Shown: positions 24,100-32,681 of the stretch, piece by piece | Position numbering within the stretch: the first letter of the stretch is position 1 | Layout: each line of letters opens with the position of its first letter | Assembly (NCBI GenBank): GCA_900550035.1 | Contig: URQS01000004.1 | Location: 22,328-86,327 of the forward strand | Source: an uncultured Prevotella sp. | GTDB taxonomy: Bacteria; Bacteroidota; Bacteroidia; Bacteroidales; Bacteroidaceae | Length of the DNA: 64,000 nucleotides | Direction: 5' to 3' | Program-made: the position numbers and the translations under genes | Notes under the pieces: generated by a model | What the model was told of the DNA's origin: nothing | The model's input: the letters and a program-made list of their open reading frames with translations, nothing else | The model's database searches: none

Positions 24100-24187
24100 A
24101 GCATAGCAAAAGTTGCCCTTCAGCATAGCAAAAGTTGCCCTTTAGCTCTTCAATAAGAATACATTTGAAGAGCGAAAGGGCAACTTT
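24100..24187. terminator. 22-bp tandem repeat merging into a long bidirectional terminator hairpin
   Basis: AGCATAGCAAAAGTTGCCCTT occurs at 24100-24120 and again at 24122-24142. The second copy forms the left arm of a large hairpin: AAAGTTGCCCTTTAGCTCTTCA (24131-24152) pairs with TGAAGAGC-GAAAGGGCAACTTT (to 24187). It lies between two convergent genes and has T-runs on both sides. Confidence 0.8.
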
Positions 24188-24200
24188 CTTTTTATAACAT

Positions 24201-25484
24201 TTAGATCTTGTCCAAAGCCTGGCGGATATCGTCGAGAATGTCTTCAACGTCCTCAATGCCTACTGACAGGCGGATAAGGTCTGGAGCAACGCCTGCCTCG
24301 CGCAGCTGTTCGTCAGACAACTGGCGATGGGTGTGGCTTGCCGGATGAAGCACACAGGTACGAGCGTCGGCTACGTGGGTCACGATGTTAATCATGTCGA
24401 GTGAATCCATGAAACGGATAGCTGTGTCGCGGTCGCCTTTCAGTCCGAAGGCAATCACGCCACAAGAGCCGTTAGGCAGGTATTTCTCTGCAAGTTCATG
24501 ATATTGGTCGCCTGGCAGTCCGCTGAAGTGAACCCATGCCACACGATGGTCGGCCTGTAGGAATTCGGCTACCTGCTGGGCGTTGGCGCAATGTTGCTTC
24601 ATGCGTAGGTGGAGCGACTGCAGGCCGAGATTCAAAATGAATGAATTCATTGGGGCTGGAATTGATCCAAGGTCGCGCATCAGCTGAGCCACAAGCTTGG
24701 TGATGTAGCCCATCTTGCCAAATTTTTTAGCGTAAGTGAGGCCGTGGTAGCTATCGTCGGGAGTGCACAGGCCGGGGAACTTGTCGGCATTAGCGAGCCA
24801 GTCGAAATTGCCGCTGTCCACTACGCATCCACCTACTTGGCTTGCTGTACCGTCCATATATTTTGTTGTACTGTGGGTCACGATATCGGCTCCCCATTCA
24901 AATGGACGGCAGTTGATAGGAGTGGCGAAGGTATTGTCAACAATGAGTGGAACGCCATTCTTATGGGCAATGCGTGCAAACTTCTCTATGTCGAGCACGG
25001 CACATCCCGGATTGCTTATTGTCTCGCCGAAAACCACCTTTGTATTTGGTCGGAAAGCCTTCTGAATCTCTTCTTCTGGGTCGTTTGGGTTGACAAATGT
25101 GCATTCGATGCCCAATTTTTTGAGTGTTACACCGAAGAGATTGAATGTTCCGCCATAAATCTCGTTGCTTGTCACGATATGGTCGCCAGCCTCGCAGATG
25201 TTGAATACAGCATAGAAATTGGCTGCCTGTCCGCTGCTTGTAAGCACGGCTCCTACGCCTCCCTCAAGCTGTGCAATCTTCTGTGCCACAGCATCGTTGG
25301 TAGGGTTCTGCAAGCGTGTGTAGAAGTATCCTTCCTTCTTGAGGTCGAAGAGCATAGCCATCTCCTCAGAGTTGTCATACTTGAATGTAGTGCTCTGTAT
25401 GATTGGCGGCTCGATAGGCTCGCCGTTCTTTGCCTCGTAGCCTCCCTGTACGCAGATAGAGGCTGTTCTTAAATTCTTCTTCAT
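24201..25484 (-). CDS. metY: O-acetylhomoserine sulfhydrylase / aminocarboxypropyltransferase
   Basis: 427 residues from the ATG at 25484 (an upstream ATG at 25538 adds an unlikely basic tail). This PLP enzyme makes homocysteine from O-acetylhomoserine and sulfide, the direct sulfhydrylation route to methionine. Visible are the Cys/Met-metabolism PLP enzyme signatures: TLVDNTFATP-type segment LIVDNTFATP, the PLP lysine in VTHSTTKYMDG, and the C-terminal DARTCVLHPASHTHRQLSDEQ and RLSVGIEDVEDI. The length of about 430 favours MetY over shorter MetB/MetC relatives. No SAM riboswitch was seen upstream. Confidence 0.95.
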   Translation of the reverse strand: MKKNLRTASICVQGGYEAKNGEPIEPPIIQSTTFKYDNSEEMAMLFDLKKEGYFYTRLQNPTNDAVAQKIAQLEGGVGAVLTSSGQAANFYAVFNICEAGDHIVTSNEIYGGTFNLFGVTLKKLGIECTFVNPNDPEEEIQKAFRPNTKVVFGETISNPGCAVLDIEKFARIAHKNGVPLIVDNTFATPINCRPFEWGADIVTHSTTKYMDGTASQVGGCVVDSGNFDWLANADKFPGLCTPDDSYHGLTYAKKFGKMGYITKLVAQLMRDLGSIPAPMNSFILNLGLQSLHLRMKQHCANAQQVAEFLQADHRVAWVHFSGLPGDQYHELAEKYLPNGSCGVIAFGLKGDRDTAIRFMDSLDMINIVTHVADARTCVLHPASHTHRQLSDEQLREAGVAPDLIRLSVGIEDVEDILDDIRQALDKI

Positions 25485-25576
25485 CTTTTTATTCTTAAAT
25501 TTAGGCTTATTATATTGATTTTGGATGCGAAGGTACAAATAAAAGTGCTAATGAAGGCCATTTTTTCTTCTTATTT

Positions 25577-25608
25577 TTTGGGCTTTTATCAAAAGCAGAC
25601 TAACTTTG
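25577..25608 (+). promoter_or_regulatory. Promoter of the small lipoprotein gene
   Basis: TTTG (25577-25580), 20-base spacer, TAACTTTG (25601-25608); the start codon is at 25653. Confidence 0.75.
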
Positions 25609-25652
25609 TAGCAAATATGAAAGTGAAAGTTCAATTTAAAGTAATCTGAAAA

Positions 25653-26066
25653 ATGAGAAAGATATTGTTCCTGTTGCCACCAATGGTGCTGGCTTTGGTG
25701 GTTGGAATGCTTACAAGTTGTCGTTTCGCTGCATCGTACAATGATGGCGACACTATAGCTGCATCAGAATTTGAGCCTGCTGATACTTCGCTTGTTTCAA
25801 AGCGTCAGGTCAAGGATACGCTTAATCATGTGGCGCAGAATATTGTTGATAGTACCGACATCTTCTATGTAGGCACAGGCTCTACAAGACAGTTCTTGCA
25901 GCTTGTTTCCTATCCGTCCAAACGCGACACGCTTGTATATGGTAAGACATTGCATATCAAGGTGAAAGGTAGCGCCGACTTCAACAGTATTGTTCGTGTA
26001 AAGTTCTATTTGCTTAATGGCAAAGATTCGCTGGTGAGTGCTGTTGAACAGGTGGAAATCAATTAG
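25653..26066 (+). CDS. Hypothetical lipoprotein
   Basis: 137 residues with a lipoprotein signal peptide: basic start MRKI, hydrophobic core, lipobox LTSC (Cys23). The mature part begins acidic and flexible (SYNDGDTIAASEFEPADT). It ends in a beta-rich stretch (IKVKGSADFNSIVRVKFYLLNGKDSLV) that might be a small Ig-like sandwich. I do not recognise the family. It stands alone behind its own promoter and is followed by a large palindromic repeat. Confidence 0.7.
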   Translation: MRKILFLLPPMVLALVVGMLTSCRFAASYNDGDTIAASEFEPADTSLVSKRQVKDTLNHVAQNIVDSTDIFYVGTGSTRQFLQLVSYPSKRDTLVYGKTLHIKVKGSADFNSIVRVKFYLLNGKDSLVSAVEQVEIN

Positions 26067-26095
26067 AACAATTCTACTGGATTGTCTTTGGCAAT

Positions 26096-26258
26096 CTTGT
26101 CATTTAGTCATTTAGTCATTTAGTCATTTTCATTTCTGAATGCTTGTTATTTTGCTCTATAGTATAATATAAAATTTTATATTATACTATAGGGAATGAC
26201 AACGACTTTTTATTTTTGATTTTGACTAAAGGACTAATGACTAAATGACTAAATGACA
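26096..26258. repeat. Inverted TCATTTAG repeat array around a 36-bp perfect palindrome
   Basis: The left side (26096-26130) has four tandem units of the TCATTTAG type. The right side (26224-26258) has the complementary ATGACTAA units. Centred between them is a perfect palindrome at 26157-26192, whose left half is CTATAGTATAATATAAAA. The whole would form a cruciform or long hairpin. No gene is present. Confidence 0.9.
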
Positions 26259-26409
26259 ACATCGCCCTTTCTGTATGTTGTCTTTTATGTAATCTTTGAT
26301 TTTCCAATTTCCATTATCCTGTTAATTCTTGTAGGGGACAACTATTGCATATTCGGAACTAACGTTGTAACTTTGCGGGCGAATCACAGAAATTACATGT
26401 AACCAAAAA

Positions 26410-26435
26410 AAGGGAAAGCTGTGAAGCCTTCCCTT
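26410..26435 (-). terminator. Rho-independent terminator of prs
   Basis: Arms AAGGGAAAGCT and AGCCTTCCCTT (one mismatch, 4-base loop) are followed on the minus strand by a run of seven T. Confidence 0.85.
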
Positions 26436-26471
26436 GTGGTGAGTATGTTATTGCAATAAAACTTATGCAAA

Positions 26472-27416
26472 TTATACGAGATACTGTGAGCTGATGCTCT
26501 CGTTGCTGATGACACGGCGGATTGTCTCAGCGAACATGTCAGCTACTGAGAGCTGCTTAACCTTTGCGCAACGGTTAGAGTAGGGGATAGAGTCTGTGAA
26601 GACAATTTCCTCAAGAGCTGAGTTCTGTACACGCTCAGAAGCAGGACCTGACATTACGCAGTGAGATGCGCATGCACGAACGCTCAGCGCTCCGGCAGCC
26701 TTCATGACATCGGCAGCCTTGGTGATAGTACCAGCTGTGTCAACCATATCGTCAACGATAACAACGTGCTTGCCCTTAACGTCACCGATAATCTGGATGC
26801 TCTCAACTACATTGGCACGTGCACGTGTCTTGTTGCAGAGTACGAGCGGACAGCCGAGATACTTGGCGTATGTGCTGGCACGCTTTGAACCACCTACGTC
26901 AGGCGAAGCGATTACCAAATCCTCTGTACTGATGTTGAGGCTCTGCAGGTAGGGCAGGATAACACCAGAAGCATACAGATGGTCGACAGGAACATCGAAG
27001 AATCCCTGGATCTGGTCGGCGTGGAGGTCCATAGTGATAAGACGGTCGATGCCGGCAGCCGAAAGCAGGTCGGCAACGAGCTTGGCGCCAATGCTTACAC
27101 GTGGCTTGTCCTTGCGGTCCTGACGTGCCCATCCGAAGTAAGGAATTACGGCGATGATGTTGCGTGCTGATGCACGTTTGGCTGCGTCAATCATAAGAAG
27201 AAGCTCCATCAGATTGTCTGAATTGGGGAATGTGCTCTGTACGAGGAACACGTCACGTCCACGGATAGACTCTTCGTATGATACGGCAAACTCGCCGTCA
27301 GAGAACTTTGTTACAACCAAGTTTCCTAACGGACAACCCAAACTTTGACAGATTTTCTCTGCAAGGTATCTCGTGTTAGTACCAGAGAATACCAAAAAAG
27401 AGTTTTGCTCACTCAT
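26472..27416 (-). CDS. prs: Ribose-phosphate pyrophosphokinase (PRPP synthetase)
   Basis: 314 residues, the standard length. It makes PRPP from ribose 5-phosphate and ATP for nucleotide, His, Trp and NAD synthesis. Seen are KFSDGEFAVSYEESIRG near the N-terminus, the flexible-loop region RQDRKDKPRVSIGAKLVADLL, the divalent-cation motif MDLHADQIQGFFDVPVDHLYA, and the PRPP-binding loop VVIVDDMVDTAGTI. It is a single gene with its own terminator. Confidence 0.98.
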   Translation of the reverse strand: MSEQNSFLVFSGTNTRYLAEKICQSLGCPLGNLVVTKFSDGEFAVSYEESIRGRDVFLVQSTFPNSDNLMELLLMIDAAKRASARNIIAVIPYFGWARQDRKDKPRVSIGAKLVADLLSAAGIDRLITMDLHADQIQGFFDVPVDHLYASGVILPYLQSLNISTEDLVIASPDVGGSKRASTYAKYLGCPLVLCNKTRARANVVESIQIIGDVKGKHVVIVDDMVDTAGTITKAADVMKAAGALSVRACASHCVMSGPASERVQNSALEEIVFTDSIPYSNRCAKVKQLSVADMFAETIRRVISNESISSQYLV

Positions 27417-27501
27417 TTCCTAATTTGTTTTATGTTATATTATAGTTTTCTGTAATCTCTATTTTGCTGCCTTTTTGGCTAATTTCTACTTACGCTTATT
27501 T

Positions 27502-28110
27502 TTAGCCTACAAGCTTTCTGAGTTTCTCAAAGTGCGCTATCAGCTCCTTGTAATCTCTTTGGTGGTGTATGTTGAACCTGTTCCACAAGTCGCCACATAT
27601 TACTATTCCACCAAATCCCAGGTCGCGCGCAAATTGAATGTTGTCGATGTTCATTCCGCCTAATGCGTAAACTTTCTTGTCTATCAGTCCGCAGTCGGCA
27701 GCCTTTGTCAGGCTGTTCATATCGAGGTCGGAGAGTACCGATTTATTCGACTGGCTGTTGAGTATGTTGCCAAGAAAAACATACGACGAGCTTTTCTTTG
27801 TCTCTTTGAGGTCTTCAATTCGCTTGCATGTGCGGCTTATTCGTCCCTTGTATCCTATTGGCTCCTGAATGGAAGCATCGTCAAGGTGAATGCCAGCAAG
27901 GTTGTATTCGTCTTTCAGATAGAAGTGCTCATGAACGGTAATCTTGTTGTATGTTGTGCTTGGAAGCAACGATAGTAGACGTTCTGAATAGATTGGCAAC
28001 GAGCCTGGCTTATAAAGATGCAAATTATCCAACCCAGCTTCGAACAGGGCCGCAAGAATTTTGTCTTCTTCCACAAAGAATGTGGATTGAGTCATTATTG
28101 CTAACTTCAT
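27502..28110 (-). CDS. ThiE/TenI-like TIM-barrel protein (thiamine phosphate synthase family)
   Basis: 202 residues. The barrel matches the thiamine phosphate synthase/TenI superfamily: LDNLHLYKPG near the start, NLAGIHLDD, and the phosphate-binding C-terminal strand VYALGGMNIDNIQFARDLGFGGIVICGDLW. Several ThiE active-site features are altered or missing, and no other thi gene lies nearby. A role in thiamine synthesis is therefore not assured. It is the second gene of a minus-strand run between rpsA and prs. A possible -7 element lies at 28135-28142. Confidence 0.75.
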   Translation of the reverse strand: MKLAIMTQSTFFVEEDKILAALFEAGLDNLHLYKPGSLPIYSERLLSLLPSTTYNKITVHEHFYLKDEYNLAGIHLDDASIQEPIGYKGRISRTCKRIEDLKETKKSSSYVFLGNILNSQSNKSVLSDLDMNSLTKAADCGLIDKKVYALGGMNIDNIQFARDLGFGGIVICGDLWNRFNIHHQRDYKELIAHFEKLRKLVG

Positions 28111-28253
28111 AGTCCGTATTTCTTAATTTAAATGCAAATGTAGGCAATTTTCTTTAAACAGGCAATTTTATGAATGACAAAATGTAACGGAATTGAAATT
28201 TGCAGTGTGTAGAGTATGAAATAATGGATGCAAATATATGGTATACGAAAAAA

Positions 28254-28293
28254 GGTCGCAAACAAGCAGGCTTGTACCTACTTATTTGCGACC
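28254..28293 (-). terminator. Rho-independent terminator of rpsA
   Basis: Arms GGTCGCAAACAAGCAGG and CCTACTTATTTGCGACC pair over 17 positions with two G-U/A-C type deviations. A six-T run follows on the minus strand. Confidence 0.85.
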
Positions 28294-28352
28294 TTATTAT
28301 TTATTGGTAGATTTGAATAGTCAAATCTTCAGATGCAAGTTCTCTGCTATGA

Positions 28353-30122
28353 TTACTCGCCCTTCTCCATCTTGGCCTTCAATGCTGCGAGAGCGTCGAG
28401 GTCGCCGAGAGTTGTAGAGGCAGCTACGTTGTTGATAGCTGGAGCAGCCTCCTTCTTAGCGGTGTGCTTGCGAACCGGCTTAGCCTCTTCCTTGCCTGCT
28501 TCGAATGTGCGGCTGTGTGAGAGGATAATGCGCTTTGTCTCCTTAACGAACTCGATTACCTTGAACTCGAGCTCCTCACCAAGCTGTGCCTGTGTGCCAT
28601 CCTCCTTAACGAGGTGCTTAGGAGTAGCGAAGCCCTCACCACCCTCGTTGAGAGTGATAACAGCGCCCTTGTCCATCATCTCAGTGATCTTGCCAGTGTG
28701 TACTGAACCAGGAGTGTAGAGAGACTCGTATGTGTCCCAAGGATTCTCCTCAAGCTGCTTGTGGCCGAGGCTGAGACGACGATTCTCCTTGTCGATTTCG
28801 AGAACAACAACGTCGATGCTTGCGCCTACCTGTGTGAACTCTGAAGGATGCTTTACCTTCTTTGTCCAAGAGAGGTCAGAGATGTGGATGAGTCCGTCAA
28901 CACCCTCTTCGAGCTCTACGAAGATACCGAAGTTAGTGAAGTTGCGAACCTTAGCTGTGTGCTTGCTGCCTACAGGATACTTAACCTCGATAGCCTCCCA
29001 TGGATCTTCCTTAAGCTGCTTGATGCCGAGAGACATCTTGCGCTCTGCACGGTCGAGTGTGAGGATAACTGCCTCTACTTCGTCGCCTACGTGGAGGAAC
29101 TCCTGAGCTGAACGGAGGTGCTGACTCCAGCTCATCTCTGAAACGTGGATAAGACCCTCAACGCCAGGAGCAATCTCTACGAATGCGCCGTAGTCAGCGA
29201 TAACAACTACCTTACCCTTAACGTGGTCGCCTACCTTGAGGTTCTCGTCGAGAGCATCCCATGGGTGCGGAGTGAGCTGCTTCAGACCGAGAGCGATACG
29301 CTTCTTCTCGTCATCGAAGTCGAGGATAACAACGTTGATCTTCTGGTCGAGAGCTACAACCTCGTGAGGATCGCTTACGCGGCCCCAAGAGAGGTCTGTG
29401 ATGTGGATGAGTCCGTCAACACCGCCGAGGTCAACGAATACACCGTAAGACGTGATGTTCTTAACAGTACCTTCGAGGATCTGACCCTTCTCGAGCTTGC
29501 TGATGATCTCCTTCTTCTGTGCTTCCAACTCAGCCTCGATGAGGGCCTTGTGAGAAACAACTACGTTGCGGAACTCCTGGTTGATCTTAACAACCTTGAA
29601 CTCCATTGTCTTGCCTACGAATACGTCGTAGTCGCGTATTGGGTGAACGTCGATCTGGCTGCCCGGAAGGAATGCCTCGATGCCGAATACGTCAACGATC
29701 ATACCACCCTTAGTGCGGCACTTGATGTAGCCCTGGATAACTTCCTCATTCTCGAGAGCTGCGTTAACAAGTTCCCAGCTCTTGCTCAGGCGAGCCTTCT
29801 TGTGTGAGAGAACGAGCTGACCCTTGCGGTCCTCCTGGTTCTCTACGTAAACCTCAACCTTGTCGCCTACCTTGAGGTCTGGGTTGTAACGGAACTCAGA
29901 TGCAGGGATGATACCATCGCTCTTGTAGCCGATGTTTACGATAACCTCTTTCTTGTCTACAGAGATTACTTCGCCTTCAACTACCTGGTGCTCTGACACC
30001 TTGTTGAGGGTTTCGTCGTAAGCCTTTTCAAGATCCTGCTTGCTTACCTCTGAGCTGCCACCGTTCTCAAACTCGTCCCAGTTGAAGTCTGCCAACGGCT
30101 GTACGTTCTTTAAATCTGACAT
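28353..30122 (-). CDS. rpsA: 30S ribosomal protein S1
   Basis: 589 residues with repeated S1 RNA-binding domains. Clear copies start at EGEVISVDKKEVIVNIGYK, GTVKNITSYGVFVDLGGVDGLIH, GKVVVIADYGAFVEIAPGVEGLIH, AKVRNFTNFGIFVELEEGVDGLIH and GKITEMMDKGAVITLNEGGEGF, plus one degenerate copy (IQGYIKCRTKGGMIVDVFGIEAFLP). S1 recruits mRNA to the 30S subunit. In Bacteroidetes, where Shine-Dalgarno sites are scarce, it is thought to matter particularly. The C-terminal tail is Ala/Lys rich. A -7 element CAAAGTTA lies at 30188-30195. Confidence 0.97.
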   Translation of the reverse strand: MSDLKNVQPLADFNWDEFENGGSSEVSKQDLEKAYDETLNKVSEHQVVEGEVISVDKKEVIVNIGYKSDGIIPASEFRYNPDLKVGDKVEVYVENQEDRKGQLVLSHKKARLSKSWELVNAALENEEVIQGYIKCRTKGGMIVDVFGIEAFLPGSQIDVHPIRDYDVFVGKTMEFKVVKINQEFRNVVVSHKALIEAELEAQKKEIISKLEKGQILEGTVKNITSYGVFVDLGGVDGLIHITDLSWGRVSDPHEVVALDQKINVVILDFDDEKKRIALGLKQLTPHPWDALDENLKVGDHVKGKVVVIADYGAFVEIAPGVEGLIHVSEMSWSQHLRSAQEFLHVGDEVEAVILTLDRAERKMSLGIKQLKEDPWEAIEVKYPVGSKHTAKVRNFTNFGIFVELEEGVDGLIHISDLSWTKKVKHPSEFTQVGASIDVVVLEIDKENRRLSLGHKQLEENPWDTYESLYTPGSVHTGKITEMMDKGAVITLNEGGEGFATPKHLVKEDGTQAQLGEELEFKVIEFVKETKRIILSHSRTFEAGKEEAKPVRKHTAKKEAAPAINNVAASTTLGDLDALAALKAKMEKGE

Positions 30123-30187
30123 AAAAAATTAAATGTTAAAAATGTAATTAATAAAGTTAGACTTTATGTGAATTAAAAATCAGGGTG

Positions 30188-30195
30188 CAAAGTTA
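30188..30195 (-). promoter_or_regulatory. -7 element of rpsA
   Basis: CAAAGTTA reads TAACTTTG on the minus strand, 66 bases before the rpsA start. Confidence 0.6.
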
Positions 30196-30332
30196 GACAT
30201 ATTTTCTTAAAATACAGATGCTTGTGAGTGATTTTGGCGTGTGGTTAATAATAATTAACGTTTTTGGCCTTAGAAAATGGCTTCTGTTTTGGGTGTTGTA
30301 GGGTATGGTACCTTAATTAGTAATCAAAATGC

Positions 30333-30363
30333 TTTGTTTTCTGCTTATTTTAAACTAACTTTG
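30333..30363 (+). promoter_or_regulatory. Promoter of the ftsY-rimO-HU/LysM run
   Basis: TTTG (30333-30336), 19-base spacer, TAACTTTG (30356-30363), 19 bases before the ftsY ATG: a textbook Bacteroidetes promoter. Confidence 0.8.
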
Positions 30364-30381
30364 CAGAAAATATAACGTTAT

Positions 30382-31338
30382 ATGGGAATTTTTGGATTTT
30401 TTAATAAGAACAGAAAGGAAGTCCTCGACAACGGACTCGAAAAGACAAAGCACAGCGTTTTTGATAAGATACAACGTGCTGTGATGGGTAAGTCGACGGT
30501 TGACGACGAGGTGCTCGACAATCTTGAGGAGGCTTTGATTACATCAGATATCGGTGTGGAGACTACTCTGAAGATAATCAAGCGTATTGAGGAACGTGTG
30601 GCTCGTGACAAGTATGTGTCGACATCAGAGCTTAACCGAATCATGCGCGACGAGATTGCTTCGCTATTGACAGAGAATCATACTGGCGACAATGACGATT
30701 GGGATTTGCCTACCGAGCACAAGCCATACGTGATTTTGGTTGTTGGAGTGAATGGCGTTGGCAAGACTACGACTATTGGCAAGCTTGCCTATCAGTTCAA
30801 GAAGGCAGGTAAGAAGGTTTATCTCGGTGCTGCTGATACTTTCAGAGCTGCCGCTGTCGAGCAGATTTGTATCTGGGGTGAGCGTGTTGGTGTGCCGGTA
30901 GTAAAGCAGCAGATGGGCTCTGACCCGGCTTCGGTGGCTTTCGATACTTTGTCTTCGGCTAAGGCTAATGGTGCCGATGTCGTAATTATCGACACAGCTG
31001 GACGTCTGCACAACAAGGTGGGACTGATGAATGAGCTGAAGAAGATTAAGGATGTGATGAAGAAGGTGTTGCCCCAGGCTCCTGATGAAGTGCTCTTGGT
31101 GCTTGATGGCAGTACTGGACAGAATGCTTTCGAACAGGCCAAGCAGTTCTCGCAGGTGACACAGATTACTTCGCTCGCAATTACTAAACTCGATGGTACA
31201 GCTAAGGGTGGAGTAGTGATAGGCATCAGTGATCAGTTGAAGGTGCCTGTAAAGTATATCGGACTTGGCGAATCGATGGAGGCGTTGCAGTTGTTCAATA
31301 AGCGCCAGTTTGTCGACTCGTTGTTCAAACAGGATTAA
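30382..31338 (+). CDS. ftsY: Signal recognition particle receptor FtsY
   Basis: 318 residues, the short NG-domain form lacking the long acidic N-terminal domain of E. coli FtsY. FtsY docks SRP-ribosome complexes at the membrane. GTPase motifs are visible: G1 GVNGVGKTTTIGKLA, DTFRAAAVEQ, G3 DTAGR and G4 TKLDGTAKGG, plus the N-domain TSDIGVETTLKII. It is first in a run with rimO (14 bases) and the HU/LysM gene (27 bases). Confidence 0.97.
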   Translation: MGIFGFFNKNRKEVLDNGLEKTKHSVFDKIQRAVMGKSTVDDEVLDNLEEALITSDIGVETTLKIIKRIEERVARDKYVSTSELNRIMRDEIASLLTENHTGDNDDWDLPTEHKPYVILVVGVNGVGKTTTIGKLAYQFKKAGKKVYLGAADTFRAAAVEQICIWGERVGVPVVKQQMGSDPASVAFDTLSSAKANGADVVIIDTAGRLHNKVGLMNELKKIKDVMKKVLPQAPDEVLLVLDGSTGQNAFEQAKQFSQVTQITSLAITKLDGTAKGGVVIGISDQLKVPVKYIGLGESMEALQLFNKRQFVDSLFKQD

Positions 31339-31352
31339 GATAAAAGAATTAG

Positions 31353-32654
31353 ATGAAGAAAGGACAGATAGATATCATAACGATGGGATGCTCCAAGAAT
31401 CTCGTCGACAGTGAGACGCTTATGGCTAAGTTTGAAAAGGCTGGGTATAAGTGTACGCATGATGCAAAACGTATAGAGGGAGAGATAGTGGTTGTCAATA
31501 CCTGCGGATTTATTGAAGATGCAAAGCAGGAGAGTATTGACACTATTCTCGAACTTGTACAGGCCAAGGAAGAGGGACGCATAGGCAAGTTGTTTGTCAT
31601 GGGTTGTCTTTCGCAGCGATACAAGGAAGACCTTGAGAAGGAGATTCCTGAGGTAGACAAGTATTACGGCAAGTTCAATTACAAGCAGTTGCTCGTGGAT
31701 TTGGGCGAACCGGAAACGCCAGTTACTGAGTCAGCCGAACGTCATATTACAACTCCTCGTCATTATGCCTACATCAAGATAAGCGAGGGTTGCGATCGAC
31801 ATTGTGCTTATTGTGCCATACCGATAATAACAGGCAGACACGTCAGCCGTCCAAAGGAAGAAATCCTTGCGGAAGTGCGCGAACTTGTAGAGCGAGGTGT
31901 TAAGGAATTCCAGATTATCGCACAGGAACTGACTTATTATGGTGTTGACATTGATGGCAAGCGCCATATTGCTGATTTGATAGCTGATATTGCCGATATA
32001 AAGGGTGTGAAGTGGGTACGCCTGCATTACGCCTATCCCAACCAGTTCCCGCTCGAATTGCTCGATGTGATACGCGAGAAGCCTAACGTATGCAAATATC
32101 TCGACATCGCCTTGCAGCATATTTCGGATAATGTATTGACACGCATGCACCGCAATGTTTCCAAAAAGGAGACAATGGAGCTGATTGAGAAGATTCGTGA
32201 AGGTGTGCCAGGCATCCATCTGCGTACTACACTTATGGTAGGTTTCCCAGGCGAGACCGAGGAAGACTTCCGCGAACTTGTCGACTTTGTCAAGTGGGCA
32301 CGTTTTGAACGTATGGGAGCTTTCGCCTATTCGGCTGAGGACGGTACGTATAGTGCAGAGCATTATGAGGACGACGTGCCTCAGGAGGAAAAGCAACGCC
32401 GACTCGATAAGCTTATGGCTGTGCAGCAACGGATTAGTGCTGAGGTGGAGGCGCTTAAGGTTGGCACTGTGCTGAAGACAGTTGTCGACCGCAAGGAAGG
32501 TGACTATTATATCGGACGTACTGAGTTTTGCTCGCCTGAGGTTGACCCGGAGGTATTGATAAAGGCTGACCATCGTCTGCGTGTGGGAAGCTTCTATAAT
32601 GTACATATTACTGATAGTGACGATTTCGACCTGTATGGTGAGGTGGTCGACTGA
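31353..32654 (+). CDS. rimO: Ribosomal protein S12 methylthiotransferase RimO
   Basis: 433 residues. A radical-SAM enzyme that adds a methylthio group to an Asp of ribosomal protein S12. The N-terminal UPF0004 domain has the cluster-binding cysteines in MGCSKNLVDSE, NTCGF and MGCLSQRY. The radical-SAM motif is CDRHCAYCAIP. A C-terminal TRAM domain follows (VGTVLKTVVDRKEGDYYIGRTEF). Length and the SKNLVDSE signature separate RimO from MiaB. It lies between ftsY and the HU/LysM protein. Confidence 0.97.
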   Translation: MKKGQIDIITMGCSKNLVDSETLMAKFEKAGYKCTHDAKRIEGEIVVVNTCGFIEDAKQESIDTILELVQAKEEGRIGKLFVMGCLSQRYKEDLEKEIPEVDKYYGKFNYKQLLVDLGEPETPVTESAERHITTPRHYAYIKISEGCDRHCAYCAIPIITGRHVSRPKEEILAEVRELVERGVKEFQIIAQELTYYGVDIDGKRHIADLIADIADIKGVKWVRLHYAYPNQFPLELLDVIREKPNVCKYLDIALQHISDNVLTRMHRNVSKKETMELIEKIREGVPGIHLRTTLMVGFPGETEEDFRELVDFVKWARFERMGAFAYSAEDGTYSAEHYEDDVPQEEKQRRLDKLMAVQQRISAEVEALKVGTVLKTVVDRKEGDYYIGRTEFCSPEVDPEVLIKADHRLRVGSFYNVHITDSDDFDLYGEVVD

Positions 32655-32681
32655 CTGACGTTAAGCTAACCGAATGTCTAT

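Larger units (their letters stand above)
26067..26471. other. Intergenic region between the lipoprotein gene and prs
   Basis: No coding sequence seen. It contains the palindromic array (26096-26258), an isolated TAACTTTG on the plus strand (26368-26375) without a downstream gene, and the prs terminator. Confidence 0.7.

Noticed and set aside
24485..25652. SAM riboswitch in front of metY
   Set aside because: The divergent gap is only about 170 bases and shows no multi-stem S-box landmarks; the lipoprotein promoter occupies much of it.
26368..26375. TAACTTTG on the plus strand as a promoter for a small RNA antisense to prs
   Set aside because: No -33 TTTG at the right distance, no open frame, and the following hairpin has its T-run only on the minus strand.
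27502..28200. TPP riboswitch and thiamine operon around the ThiE-like gene
   Set aside because: No THI-box sequence upstream and no other thi genes adjacent.
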